Below, in pieces: positions 14,661 through 26,250 of a DNA stretch of 64,000 bases. The DNA lies in contig NC_080051.1 of NCBI RefSeq assembly GCF_026212465.1, positions 15,185,904 through 15,249,903 on the forward strand. The letters run 5' to 3'. The notes under the pieces were generated by a model, which was given only the letters and a program-made list of their open reading frames with translations, was not told the origin of the DNA and made no database searches. Position 1 is the stretch's first letter. Every line of letters begins with the position of its first letter. The position numbers were made by a program, and so were the translations under genes. The DNA is from Amaranthus tricolor (lineage: Eukaryota > Streptophyta > Magnoliopsida > Caryophyllales > Amaranthaceae).

Positions 14661-15226
14661 TTGTTAATTGCCTTTCATGAGTAGGTCATTGCTTGTAGAC
14701 CCAAGACCTTTATTTTTCTTCATGTACTTTTATATGAAGCGATATTTCTTTCGGTGCCCATCTTACCACATTCCAACAACCCTCTTTGTCAGGGTTTGTG
14801 TCCTTTGTGGATTTTTTGTAACACCGACGGAAGTTCAGGGGTGTTACACTTTTCCTTGTAGGAACGATTACTATTGTTTTTCTTCCGCTTTGCACCTTAA
14901 TGGATATGACTTTTCGCTGCCATGTTAATTGAAGATGTAGTGGAATTCTAGTTCCTCCTATTTTCTTGTGCTCGGATAGTTACTTGAATTTGGAGATGAG
15001 TACAAAAATTGATTAAGATTCATTACTTCTTCCATATGTCTAAATTTTTTCTTAACATCTCTCCATGAGTGTGGTAGTTTGTACATGATACTTGACACAA
15101 TAATTACTTCATCCATTTTTATTTGATGATGTTTTAAGTTAGAATAGATGCGTTGAATTTCATAAATTTGATCCATTATAGATCTAAAATCCACCATCTT
15201 ATAATCATTAAAGTCCTGAACTTAAA
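14661..15226 (-). pseudogene. Ty1/copia gag remnant, 5'-truncated element
   Basis: The - strand frame 15197-14958 encodes a UBN2-type gag core: MVDFRSIMDQIYEIQRIYSN, followed by MDEVIIVSSIMYKLPHSW. The frame extends upstream a few codons (FNDYK) to a stop near 15226. The first part of gag, the primer-binding site and the 5' LTR are not found further right, so the element is truncated there. A basic, Cys-poor region at 14900-14700 may be the degraded zinc-knuckle segment. Confidence 0.85.
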
Positions 15227-17032
15227 GACTATAATTCATAAACTATTTTAAAATTAATATGTAAACTATTTTTGTTACAATGGTTAGCTGTACCAAAGTA
15301 TAGCTAGAGTATCATCCAACATCTTTGCAGGTTTGGTAAGTAAATTAACTAAAATGATTACTCTTTATTCAGAAATGAAAGCAAAACTGCCATTCTCGCC
15401 TCCTATCTTTGATCATCTTTGGTGGCTCTCAGCCTTGCCGTCAAGTGCCGTCAAATTCCCATCGAATGTAACCGAGCAATTTGTTAATTTGGTAAGTAAA
15501 TTTATTATCAATTTTTTCACGCCTCCTGTCAATCTTTTCATGCCTCCTGTTTCTCATATGGTTTCTTGGAAGATTGGAGGTGGAAGCCAAGAGTTGTAGA
15601 GATGCGTTTCTTATACTTTTTGATTCTCAGATTTGAGATTTTGAGGTATGAAATATGAGCACTTTAATCGGGTATTACGATTTCGAGTTTATACTCCTTC
15701 CCATTCCTATTCCCGTCGAGTAGAATTCTGTGCTTTAATTTTGCTTCAATTTCACTTTAGGGTTTCTGCGTAGAGAAAGCTATTTTCATTAGAGTTGTTT
15801 TTTAATTAAATTTTAGTTACTATTAGTATTGTTTGAAACAAATTTGCATCGTTAATCTCATTAATTTTGTTTCAATTTGTATTCCAAATCTGTATTCTTA
15901 ATTAATCTAAGGTTGCTCATTGTCAATACATTGTTGCCGCCAACAGTACTGGTCATCTAAATCAACTGACTAATTTTTGAATTAGTATGTAAATTACTCT
16001 CTGATTTGATTATTTGTTGGTAAAAATCAAGTAAATTCATATTTAAAATCACATCTATAATTTATAGCTAGTAAGTAATTATCCTATCATTTGATTTTAA
16101 GCATTAATTGTCGTTTAAAATCAAGTAAATTTATAATTAAAGATGGATCTTGATTTTGTAAGGAATTTAGTTTATTTATCATGATTTTGATACGTAATTA
16201 TTGGGTAGAACTACAAATGAGTTTGTTTATGCCAATTCAAAATTGTACTGTTAGAGTTTCAAGGAATACAAGGATTCATTGTGAAAGCTTTATGTTATAC
16301 TGATATAAAACGAAGCCAACAAGTAGATGATATTTTTTTTGGCTATTCTCTTTGCTTTAGGGAAATGTTTAGCATTGAAGATTTCTGACTCACACGATTA
16401 TAATCAACACTTTAATGACAATCGCCTATTGAATCAAAGACAATTGAATTTGTCAAAAGTAAACATTTTATTGTTCTTAAATGTCTTGGAAAAAACCTGA
16501 GATTGTCTTCAATTATTCTGAATACTCATAGTGATGTTGTTCCTGTGGAATTGAGTAAGTGTGTCCATGACCCTACAATCCTATGAAATCCATCATTCAT
16601 CTTGCCGAAAATCGTTCAATCCGTCTTCGGTTGCTTTTCTCATAATTATTATGGTAAAACTCTAAAATATATTTAAAATGTGTTTCATATATTTTATTTA
16701 TATATTTATGACATTATTTTCTACGATTTAATGATTTTATCCAATTCGTAAATGTAGTCATTTTTTATGGAGGCTTATTCCTTCGTTACTTCTAGCTAAT
16801 CCGTGCATAAATATATACTATACAGTTCAATGTTCGCCAAAAATTTACCCTAAAAGTTTGCCATTGATATAGAAGATATACCTTTAGTTTTGAGTTAATA
16901 TATGGTTGTTATGTTTTCTTTTTGGTTGCTCAAGTGTAGTGATACTTCTATTTTATGCAATATGATTACATTGATATATATTGAGGTTCTAGAATGTAAT
17001 TGTCTTGTTAGTTTTATTATATTTGAATTACC
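15227..17032. other. Intergenic DNA, no confident gene
   Basis: No frame resembles a known family. A stretch near 15700-15790, containing TTTAGGGTTTCTGCG, reads like a plant 5' leader, and a G-rich stretch near 15570-15600 could be exonic, but no coding continuity was found. Confidence 0.5.
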
Positions 17033-17201
17033 AGGAATTGTTGGAAAGGAACCCATCTCTACTGAATGGATTGATGAAAAGAAAATCTTGTATCTAAAGT
17101 CTAATGAAATTTCATTTCTAGACCAAGTTTACGGCTCAATGGATAGTAAAGCATCCTTCACACATGATATCATCCAAGCAGAATACATTTCGTGCAGCTG
17201 A
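17033..17201 (+). other. Possible orphan exon of unknown gene
   Basis: After an acceptor-like TTACCAG at about 17027-17033, an open frame of about 55 codons runs to a TGA, with more balanced composition than its surroundings (it contains VGKEPISTEWIDEKK). I do not recognise the family. It may be the last exon of a decayed gene or chance; no partner exon was identified. Confidence 0.25.
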
Positions 17202-18284
17202 TTAGGTTACACTTTATTTTATACTTTTTCAATATATTTTTTCTCCTTTATTGGATTTATGATTTCTAAAATAATGCATAATGCACAAGCCTATCCTCAA
17301 TGTATGTTATATATATAAACCTCTCTCCTTCCTTTGAAATGTGCATCTTTTTAGTGCATTGTACAGTACAAATAATAAGGTACTAAAACCTTTTATTGAG
17401 ATCACTTCACTATAGTTCAGTACATTTCTCATATTTCAATATTCATCTATTTCACTTCTGTTGAGTTCTCACATTTCAATATTCATCGACTTCACATCAA
17501 ACTCTGCTACTGAGGGCTTGAACCATCGATTTCACATCAAACTCCGTAAAACTCAGTCACAACTTGCATCTTATGATAATGAACTAAAAACCTAGGTTTA
17601 CATGTTGAGATAGTAGATAATTGGAAGGAATAGAAAAGGAGAATTTATGTAGACCAACAAATGGACTTATTTATGATTCAAGCAGCCGATTCCAATTTTT
17701 TTTGGTTAACACTTTGACAATATTGTTAAAAACTTGTTTTACCTTTCTTTTAGTTCTAGAATAGTATAAAGTCATGTGAAATGCACGAAGTTTTTAGTGC
17801 TAAAGATATTTATATAAATATATAATTTTCAAAGATTTATAATAATAATTGTTAAGATATGGTGATATCACATTGTTTATTTACGCAATAAACTTAAATA
17901 ATTTGTAGATAATCTTAAACATGAGGAATAAAATTATCTTGTAAGTTCAATATAATTGATTTAATGATTTCTTTCAGGAAAAGAAAACCCTCTATTCGAA
18001 CCTTGCCTTGTGTGGTATACTAAGAGTGTCCTTTACCTTTACCTTTATACGTCGACTACGCATAAAATCTTTTTTGGTTGATCTTGTTCTCTTTGTTGTT
18101 TTCTAACTTTGCTCTGCAATTATAATGGAATTATTCATAAAACGCAAAAAAATACTTAAATAACGCTGCTAAACTTAAATCTAATAGAACTAAATTTAAA
18201 GCTTATAATCTCACCATTAATCATATTAGACCTAAGTTGATAAGTGTTCTTTATTTTGTTTAAATAGTCGATCTCCGCGGCACT

Positions 18285-18930
18285 TTATTTGCCACGTAAG
18301 CCAATATTGAAAATTGATATCTAATCAAAAAATTTCAGATTGCAAGTGTCTTAGAATGAAGACATTTGCACTTTTACATTCTTTTTAGTACGTGTTATGA
18401 TTATGATATGATTTCAAAAATGGTAAGTTAATCGATTTACTTAAATTTTAAGAGGTTAAAAAGGACATGTTAATCAACTTTATAAGCCAATATTAAAAAT
18501 TGATATCCAATCAAAAAATTCCAAATGGCAAGTGCCTTAGAATGAAGACATTTGGCATTTTTATATTCTTTTTAGTATATGTTATGATATGATGATTTAA
18601 GCATCCATTTAAATTTACTTTATTTGCCACGTAAGCCCAAAATCAAAAATTGATATCTAATAAAAAAATCCAAATGACAAGTGTCTTAGAATGAAGACAT
18701 TTGACATTTGACATTCTTTTTAGTATATGTTATATGTTATGATATGATTTTAAAAATGGTAAGTTACTCGGTTTAATTAATTTTTAAGAGTTTAAAAAGG
18801 ACATGTTAATCAACTATATTTGTCAGGTAAACCAATATCAAAAATTGATATCGAATCAAAAAAATTTCGAATGGCAAATGTCTCAAAATGTAGACATTTG
18901 ACATTCCTATAATATGTTATGAGTGATTTT
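18285..18930 (+). repeat. Degenerate tandem repeat, four copies of about 150-195 bp
   Basis: Four copies share AAAATTGATATC (about 18312, 18498, 18648 and 18842), followed each time by a GAAGACATTTG-like block and ATTCTTTTTAGTA. Spacing varies (about 186, 150 and 195 bp) and divergence is high. No coding potential. Confidence 0.75.
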
Positions 18931-20675
18931 AATACTACATTTAAGTGCACCATGGTGTTTATTATAACAACTAACAGTATTAGGATTAACACTACACAAC
19001 TTATATGAATTCTAAATAAGTACTTGAACCAGAAGTATCACCAACCCCAACATGTCACAATTTGTAAGACGCTGTCGTATGCGTACAAATTTTAAATTGT
19101 ATTTTATCTTATTATAACTTGCTAAATATAGTAAGTGGCATATAGGGGTCGATCCATAAAGATTGTGATTACTAATTTTAAAGATACTTCTAATCTATTT
19201 ATTTTTATAGAAAATATAGAAAGTAAAAAAAATATGGGGGGAAATGAGTTGTGATAACACTACTAAAAACTTAAAAATAAAATAAGCTTAATACAAGAAA
19301 ATAAGATATGCAAAGTAAATAAGAGTGTAAATCAATAAGAGAAACTAGTAGCAACATGTATTTTAGTGATTGGCAAGATTATTTTTAATCATTGATTAAT
19401 TACAACTTTTATATGAATAGACAGCTGTAGGATTTATAGTACCCTCGTAAATCCTCTATCAACCCTTTTAAAACATTAACTTATACAAGAATAATTAAGT
19501 GTACCCAACAAAATTAATCTTATATAAACTTAGAAATAAAAACTAATTTACATAAATACTCAATAACAAAGTTGCATAAATTAAAGACCCATTTCAAATC
19601 TCATAAAAATAATTTGCCAAGACATTAATATTTGTTACTACAAAATAATTTACTCCAAGTTAACCATGACAAAATAAAAGAGAATAAGAAAAATTCATTA
19701 AGTAAATAATTTTGTAATACAAAAGAAGAGACTTAAAAATATGTTTTTCAATCTCCTTTCTCTCTACTTAACTTAAATGAAATGAGAATATAACCCTATA
19801 TTTTTGTTGGATGGTAAGGCCTCTATTTATAGAGGTGGGAATAAGTAAAAGACAAAAAAATACAAGTCAATTTTAGTTAAACTTCTTCTTCTTTAATCAT
19901 CCAAGTTGTAAAATATTGTGGTGGAGAATTTAACACATGAACCATAGAAATAGGGCAAGCTTTCACCACCTAGCAAGAGAATTTTAGTAGAAATTTGCTT
20001 CTTGACATTTAATAGCACTTATCTAGTTGAGTTGTCTTGTAATTATTGTTGATAGTTTCCCATAGTTATGAGCTGAATCAGGCTTTGTACAAAACATAAA
20101 AGTTGTAGATCTTTTTGAGTAGATGTCCGTAGCCTCAAAAAACGCCTAATTTGGAGTCCGTATGAGTGAGATATGCCCATATTAAAACTGAACTATCATG
20201 TACTTCGCAAATTACGTTTTTTCCTCGTTCGGCTCCAATTTTCTCATTTCGTCCAACTTTATTTTTAATTACAAATCCTACAAAATGTTAATAAATTTAT
20301 ATAAATGTAGATATCAACTCATAAATTAAATATATACTAAATATTATATATTATTTAATGAACATAGTAAAATCGTACGTAAGAGAAGTAAAAATAATGT
20401 AACTTTTAGCCCTTAACAATATTGTCACGCACAAACGATTAAAATTCAAGAATCTTAAACAATCAGGAAATACAAGGACAAATTTGAAGGCATATGAAAT
20501 TGCAGAATCGACATAATTTCATCTGTGCACAAGCCTAATAATATCATCAACTGGCGGAATAGAGGTTTTGAAAAAGCAATCAGCACCCTACTTAATAATT
20601 TCCTTGACAAGATAAAGCTGTTCTACAGCCCCATACTTAGCATTATATTCAATCAAACTCCAACTAAACATAATC
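18931..20675. other. Non-coding region, probable old retrotransposon-derived DNA
   Basis: No protein match was recognised. The stretch 19060-19170 (with GGGGTCGATCCATAAAGATT) resembles a dispersed non-coding motif common in plant LTR elements, but I found no LTR pair or target duplication. 20520-20670 is of unknown origin and abuts the truncated chromovirus. Confidence 0.35.
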
Positions 20676-21470
20676 ATTGCCATTTGGCTTGACTAATGCA
20701 CCAGCATCCTTTCGGAATTGGATGAATCAGGTCTTCAGGCCTTTGTTGAGGAAGTTGTGCTGATTTTCTTTGATGATATATTGATCTACAACAAATCATT
20801 GACAGATCATTGTCTTCATCTCAAATTAGTCTTTATTATGAGGAAGCAAAACAAAATGTATGCTAAGGCGAATAAGTGTATGTTTGTTGTCAATAAGATT
20901 GAGTACCTAGGTCATTTTATCTTAGGCAAGGGTGTGGAGACAGGTCCCAAGAAGATAGAGGTTGTGCTTAATTGGCCAGTTCCAAAGTCAATCAAAGAAT
21001 TGAGAAGCTTCCTTGGGTTAGCAGGATATTATAGGAAGTTCATGAGGAAATTTGCTGAAAAGGGGAAACCACTTACTGATTTACTCAAAAAGGGAGCATT
21101 CATGTGGCATAATCAAGCTCAACAAACCTTTGATATATTGAAGTAGGCTTTAGTTGAGGCACCTGTGCTGGCTTTACCTATTTTTGATAAAGTCTTTGAG
21201 ATAGAAACTGATGCTTCAAAGGAGGGTATTGGGGCTGTGTTAATGCAAGCAGATCAACCCGTTGCTTTTATTAGTAAAAGCTTGAGCCCTAAGTGGCAAC
21301 AATTATCAGTTTATGAAAAAGAACTCCTTGCTGTGGTATTTGCAGTCCATAAATGGGGTCAGTACCGCATGAATAGTCACAACATAATCAATACTGATCA
21401 AAAGAGCCTAAAATGGTTGCTACAACAAAAAATCTCTACTCCTTTTCAGCAGTTTTGGCTTGCAAAGTTA
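20676..21470 (+). pseudogene. Ty3/gypsy chromovirus reverse transcriptase-RNase H, 5'-truncated
   Basis: Coding similarity begins abruptly near 20676 with the FGLTNAPASF block. It then shows the RT active-site box FFDDILIYN (about 20770), the block YLGHFILGKGVETGPKKIE, and LRSFLGLAGYYRKFMRKFAE. The connection and RNase H follow: [18 protein letters not shown] and [20 protein letters not shown]. Damage includes a frameshift near 20718 and a TAG at about 21145. LTR, gag, protease and the N-terminal half of RT are missing. The frame is cut at 21470 by a Harbinger MITE. Confidence 0.92.
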
Positions 21471-21705
21471 GGACATGTTCTCTTCGTCTGATCTGATTGG
21501 ATCTGATCTGAATTTACTAAGGTCTGATCTGATCTGATCTGATCTGGTCTGATCTAGTCTGATTCAGTCTGATCTGATCTGAATCTTTCTGATCTGATCT
21601 GATCTAATCTGGTCTGATCTAGTCTGGTCTGATCTGGTCTGGTCTGATCTGAAACTTTCTGATCTGATCTGAATAGTTATAATGATTATTATTATTTATT
21701 TTTAC

Positions 21706-21788
<83 letters not shown>

Positions 21789-21838
21789 CTATTATTAATA
21801 TTACATACTACATAGTTATAATGATTAATAATAATAAT

Positions 21839-21873
<35 letters not shown>

Positions 21874-21991
21874 TCTGAATCTTTCTGGTCTGATCTGATC
21901 TAATCTGGTCTGATCTGGTCTGGTCTGATCTGATCTGATTCCAATAAGAATAAGTAATAAGTCAAAAAAATAAGTTGAAGAGAACACCTTC
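21471..21991. mobile_element. Harbinger MITE made largely of GATCT repeats, TSD TTA
   Basis: The 521-bp element is bounded by TTA at 21468-21470 and 21992-21994. Ends GGACATGTTCTCTTCG and (complement of right) GAAGGTGTTCTCTTCA form imperfect inverted repeats. Inside, two arms of repeating (GATCT)n/GGTCT/GATCTGAA flank a central (TTA)/(TCATTA)n microsatellite. Removing the element plus one TTA restores the RNase H-to-integrase reading frame, which fixes its boundaries independently of the repeats. Confidence 0.85.
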
Positions 21992-23450
21992 TTAATGGGT
22001 TTTGATTATGAAATAGTCTACAAAAAGGAGAAAGATAATACAGTAGCTGATGCTTTGTCAAGGGTTAGAGGTGCTGAATTGTTGTGTTTTGCTATTTCAA
22101 TCATATCTTCAGATTTAGAGGGAAAAATTAAGAGCAGTTAGGATCTTGATCCTCACCCCAAAGGAATTGTGCAGAGGCTGGTTAGAGGAGATCAAGTCAA
22201 ACATTATACACTACAGAATGATTTACTGAGGAGAAAACAAAAACTTTTAGTAGGTCCAGATACTAAAGTTAGGACTTTCATCATAGCTTGGCGTCATATG
22301 AGTATGGAGGCTGGTCATGTAGGAAGAGAGGCCACAGTAATGAGGGTTAAAAGGCTCTTCTTTTGGAAGCACATGGTACAAGACATCAGACAATTTATTA
22401 GGAGATGTAAGGTGTGCCAAGCAGCTAAAAATGAGTTGGTAGCATCTCTAGGGTTGTTACAACCTCTTCCTATACCATCTCTCGGTCATCCTTTTATAGC
22501 TGTGCAAGTTGCTCAAAGTTACCTTGAGAATGTGTTCAAACTACATGGATGGCCAAGGAGTATTGTGAGTGACAGAGATCCAGTGTTCATGAGTATATTT
22601 TAGAAATCTTTGTTTGAAATCCAAGGCACTCAATTCTGTCTATCTTCAGCTATCACCCTCAAAGTAATGGCCAAACTGAAGTGGTAAACAGGTGCTTAGA
22701 GATGTATCTTAGGTGCATGTATGGAGATGAGCCTAAGGAGTGGTGCAAATGGATTCCTTTGGTTGAATGGTGGTATAATACCCATTACGGCCACTCAACT
22801 TACCCCGTATGAGGTTGTATACAATCAACCACCACCAATTCATTTGCCTTATCTACCTGGGAAATCACCGATTGAGTTGTGGATAGAAGTTTGCAGAAAA
22901 GAGAGGAAATGATAAGGCAGGTCAAATTACATTTAACTAGGGCCCAATCTAGAATGAAGATCCAAGCTAACAGACACAAAACAGACAGGATCTCTAAGAT
23001 AGGAGATTGGGTTTGGTTGAAGCTCTAGGCCCATAGAAAAACTACTATTCATAGAAGGCCCAACTAGAAGTTAGCTAAGAAGTGTTTTGGTCCTTTTCAA
23101 GTACTTGCTTGTGTTGGCAAGGTTGCCTACAAACTACAATTACCATAAGGAGCTAAGATACATAATGTAGTATATGTGTCACAGCTGAAGGCTTTCCATG
23201 GGCCATTACCTCAAGCTATGCATATTCCTGATTGGCTATAAGGAAGTGATCTTGCTACCAACATTAATTATAGTCCTGAGGCCATTCTTGACAGACGAAT
23301 GGTGAGACACCACAATTCAGCCACTACTCAATTTTTAGTTAAATGGAAGAACCAAACTGTGGAAGATGCTTCATAGATGGATGCTGCAGAATTTTCAGCC
23401 CACTTTCCCTACTTTTAATCAGGAAACTTGAGGGCAAGTTTCTCTAAGAG
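21992..23450 (+). pseudogene. Ty3/gypsy chromovirus integrase with chromodomain
   Basis: It continues pol after the MITE: the RNase H end includes DNTVADALSRV (about 22035). The H2C2 integrase zinc finger lies at 22290-22440 (HMSMEAGHVGRE ... CKVCQAAKN). The core is shortened: sequence jumps from the LQPLPIPS linker to a block containing FKLHGWPRSIVSDRDP, so the first catalytic Asp region is deleted. Downstream, frames shift through the C-terminal GPY/F-like region to a chromodomain near 23270-23400 (EAILDRRMVRH ... QFLVKWKNQ). The chromodomain places it among chromoviruses. Clearly dead: several stops and the core deletion. Confidence 0.9.
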
Positions 23451-23459
23451 AGGAAGCTC

Positions 23460-23777
23460 TGTTATAGTCATAATATAGTCAAGGGGGTAATATTGTAATT
23501 TTCTTAGAAAGTTTTTATATTTCAGTTTGTTAGCTCAGTTAGTTAATTTTATTAATCAGTTGTTTTGGCGGGAAAGGTTGTTATATAAACCTTCTATTTT
23601 GTAGTTAATGAACAATAACATAAATACTCCTCTTCCTTCCTTCTATTCTCTTCTCTTCTCTCTTTCTCTTATTCTTGTGTGGCTCATTGAAGTAAATGTT
23701 CCTAGGAACAACCAACAGAAACCGATCAATTGAATCTGATCAGTAACAACTACTGCTACTACTACAACTACAACTAC
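23460..23777 (+). repeat. 3' LTR of the chromovirus (right edge uncertain)
   Basis: It starts TGTTATAGTCATAATATAG right after a purine-rich tract (AAGAGAGGAAGC, 23446-23457) and contains a TATA-like TTATATAAACC at about 23580-23590 followed by a pyrimidine-rich leader. The end is placed at CTACA near 23777 by the TG...CA rule. No 5' LTR survives for comparison. Confidence 0.6.
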
Positions 23778-23814
23778 AGTCCAACGAGAACGTTGTATTC
23801 CTAAGTGGGGTGAG

Positions 23815-24083
23815 TGTGATACCCCGAATTAAGCTTTAAAAAGGATTGATAGATTACTCATATCAAAAATGTGCATTTTTTTTCATAGGAGCCCATTTGC
23901 TAAGAACTTCACAGTTAAGCGTGCTTGGTGGGGAGCAATCTTAGGATGGGTGACCTCCTAGGAAGTTTTCCCAGGCGCGCACGAGTGAGGTCAAAGTGTG
24001 CTAGAAAGACTTGTGTTGATTTGTGGGGCCATTTTACAGTCTCTATGAGTAGTAACCGGTGGTCCGTTGGACGGGGTGTTACA
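23815..24083 (+). mobile_element. Cassandra-type TRIM LTR carrying 5S rRNA-like sequence
   Basis: The segment begins TGTGATACCCCG and ends CGGGGTGTTACA, forming short inverted ends, with a length (269 bp) typical of Cassandra LTRs. It holds a 5S-rRNA-like block. A purine tract AAGTGGGGTGAG lies immediately upstream, suggesting a 3' LTR whose internal region is lost. The 5-bp flanks (GTGAG, CAAAG) do not match, so it is not a simple solo LTR with an intact target duplication. Confidence 0.8.
23887..23973 (+). other. 5S rRNA-like segment with internal Pol III promoter boxes
   Basis: The stretch matches the second half of plant 5S rRNA: AGTTAAGCGTGCTTGG (A box region) and GGATGGGTGACCTCCT (C box) are conserved word for word. 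The intermediate element and the start of 5S are altered, and the rRNA 3' end is missing. It is a transposon-borne copy, not a functional 5S gene, though the Pol III control region looks largely kept. Confidence 0.85.
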
Positions 24084-24099
24084 CAAAGCATTCAAACTC

Positions 24100-24450
24100 T
24101 CCCTTAATTTCAAAGCAATTGACTTTGCTTTCTTTTCCTCATAAATTTCAGTCAACATCCACTCCACATAATCAATCTTATAGCGAGGATCAAATACTAC
24201 TGCAATTAAAATACCAAGTTTATTTTTTCAAGATCACCCCAATACTTGTCATATTTTTCTTTCATTTTATTAGCCATCACTGACATTTCCAAGTCATCAC
24301 CAACACTCAACTCTTTCAAAAGTGCAGAAACATCCACAAGTTCATGAAACAACAATTAGCGGTAACATACTTAGATCCAGAAACACGCAAAGTCAACTCA
24401 TAAAAACCTTTTAAGAATTCACAAAATCTTTTAACATTCTCCCAATCATC
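24100..24450 (-). pseudogene. hAT (RICESLEEPER-like) transposase fragment
   Basis: On the - strand, DDWENVKRFCEFLKGFYELT, RVSGSKYVTANCCF and KYDKYWGDLEKIN are recognisable: the region just before and within the hAT-like RNase-H-fold domain of zf-BED/RICESLEEPER transposases. Frameshifts and stops follow. It abuts the Cassandra LTR on the left; the remaining transposase was not found. Confidence 0.78.
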
Positions 24451-24659
24451 ATACACACAAACACACAAAATCAAAAGGCTCACAAGATGCAAGGTGAGAG
24501 ATCACTCAAGTTAACTGCTAATCTACTAATGTAAACACAAGAACTAGAGTACATTCATGATCATCAATCAATCACCAATATAATCTGAATCCTAAAAGCC
24601 GATTAACCATTAGATAATTAGAGGTATCTTTCAATTACCTCAACTATCAACTACCATTT

Positions 24660-26030
24660 CACTATTTTCTAACGACTTTCATTGGGCTTTTCCATGTAAC
24701 GACTCTTTGTAGTGAATATACCCTGTCATACATAATGTTATCGGTAACAAGTGTATAAAGAATGCATGCTATTTGACGTTCTTTGGATTGAGGACTAAGC
24801 CCCATAAAGCGCTTGAAATAAGATCTAGTTGACATGGTTTTGACGATATTCATGGAGAAACGCTCAAATATCTTCTCAGATTACCTTCTTTGACTAAGCT
24901 ACAAGATTAACCATGAAAGTCTTCAAACCATGAAACTTTTTAGCTTCACAAAAAACTTTCATATTAAACTCGATAGCCAACAACTATTTCAAGTTCCTCA
25001 CTTCAAACAAATCTAACATCACCAACATGTCATTAACGTAGAACAAAATGTAGATCAAAGAATTACTCACAAGTCTCCTGAAGTAGACACCCCTATCGTA
25101 AGAGTTTGTTGTGAAATTATAAATAACTAAAAAAAGTCAAAAACTTTATACCTTTGTTTTAGAGATTGCATCAGACCTCTCCAAGTTAACATATATGATC
25201 TTTGTTTCCTAGTACCTCAAAACCCTTCTCCTAAAGATTTCATCCTTACTTCATAAGTTAGCAACCAACCACTTGCTTGCTTCATAGGAGGCAATAGCCT
25301 TCTTGTAATATCAACATGTTTAACATTTATAAGTAGGCCAATTACATTCTTCAATGTACCTTCTTAGAGGCATGCCTTACCTCTTTTACCATTAAATGAC
25401 TATTAGAGTAGCTTGTAGATGTTGGAAATGATTAAAACCTTTTAGAGGATTCATCAATGCTTCCACATTAAGAGTAATCAATTTAGAGTCATGAAATAAA
25501 AGAAGCCTAGAAACCATACCATAACCCATAAAAATAAATTTTATAGCTCTTAGATTCAAGTTTATCCTCAATTACATGTATATAATTGAGACTACCAAAG
25601 AACTTTAACATAGGGTAATTAACTGATGGACTATACCATACTTCTAGAGGCGACTTGAAGTTGAGATTAAGGAGAGTGATTAACTAAGTAGTATTCCATT
25701 GATACGTATTCAGCCCTAAAGTGCTTGCTTCGTTGCTTGAGCTTGGCATGATTCAACATCTTGCCTTTTTAAATTAGGCCTTGTTCATCCTCTCTACAAC
25801 AACACTTTTTAGGCTTTCCAATGCAAGTTCTATGCCTCAGAATGACATGCTTGAAGTAATCATGGTCTTTCACTTTAGAAATAGCATCATTCGGTTTCTT
25901 AAGTAACACCATACCATACTAGATAGATCATCTAAGGAACATATTGTTATTACCACCAATAGATTTCTTTTTTGACGTACCGTAGAAATCTATATGAATA
26001 TAATCTAGGATTCCCTATGTGTAATGAATC
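24660..26030 (-). pseudogene. Second Ty1/copia fragment: integrase to reverse transcriptase
   Basis: Reading right to left on the - strand: an integrase start (DYIHIDFYGTSKKKSIGG, near 26000), then ERMNKA (near 25790), SPLEVWYSPSVNYPMLKFFG and a DKLESKSYKIYF block (25660-25540). RT sequence follows, with EGF (near 25220), the box ILFYVNDMLVM near 25030 (YVDDM with D to N), and the later region MNIVKTMSTRSYFKRFMGLS (24853-24662). Many stops and shifts. No LTRs were recognised. The first Asp of the RT YxDD box is replaced, so RT is dead even apart from frame damage. Confidence 0.82.
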
Positions 26031-26039
26031 CCCAACTCA

Positions 26040-26250
26040 AAGCTAACTTTCTTATTATCTCTAATTATGTATAATAAAATATTATAAAAATTTAATATTC
26101 ATAATCTTTGCATGGAGAAGAATCAAACAAGATCTCAATTAACTATATGTTAACTTATAGAATGGAAACTATTCACAAATTATAAGTAATGACTGAATAG
26201 TGTTAATTTATAATATTGCAACTAATTTGGAACAGAGTAAATATGTCAAT
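26040..26250. mobile_element. Stowaway-like MITE copy
   Basis: It shares a block containing AATTATGTATAATAAAATAT, CTTTGCATGGA and CACAAATTATAAG with the cluster at 42845-43640 (in inverse orientation for the first of those). The right end TTGGAACAGAGTAAATA resembles the complement of Stowaway ends. Boundaries are approximate. Confidence 0.5.

Noticed and set aside
14668..14928. 86-codon + strand open frame
   Set aside because: It is antisense to the copia gag/protease remnant; no similarity of its own.
15333..15599. 88-codon + strand open frame as a gene
   Set aside because: It contains two GGTAAGT-like splice donors and no recognisable domain; judged chance or decayed sequence.
23887..23973. 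Functional 5S rRNA gene
   Set aside because: Only the second half matches, the 3' end is missing and the segment lies within an LTR with TGTGATACCCC/GGGGTGTTACA ends.
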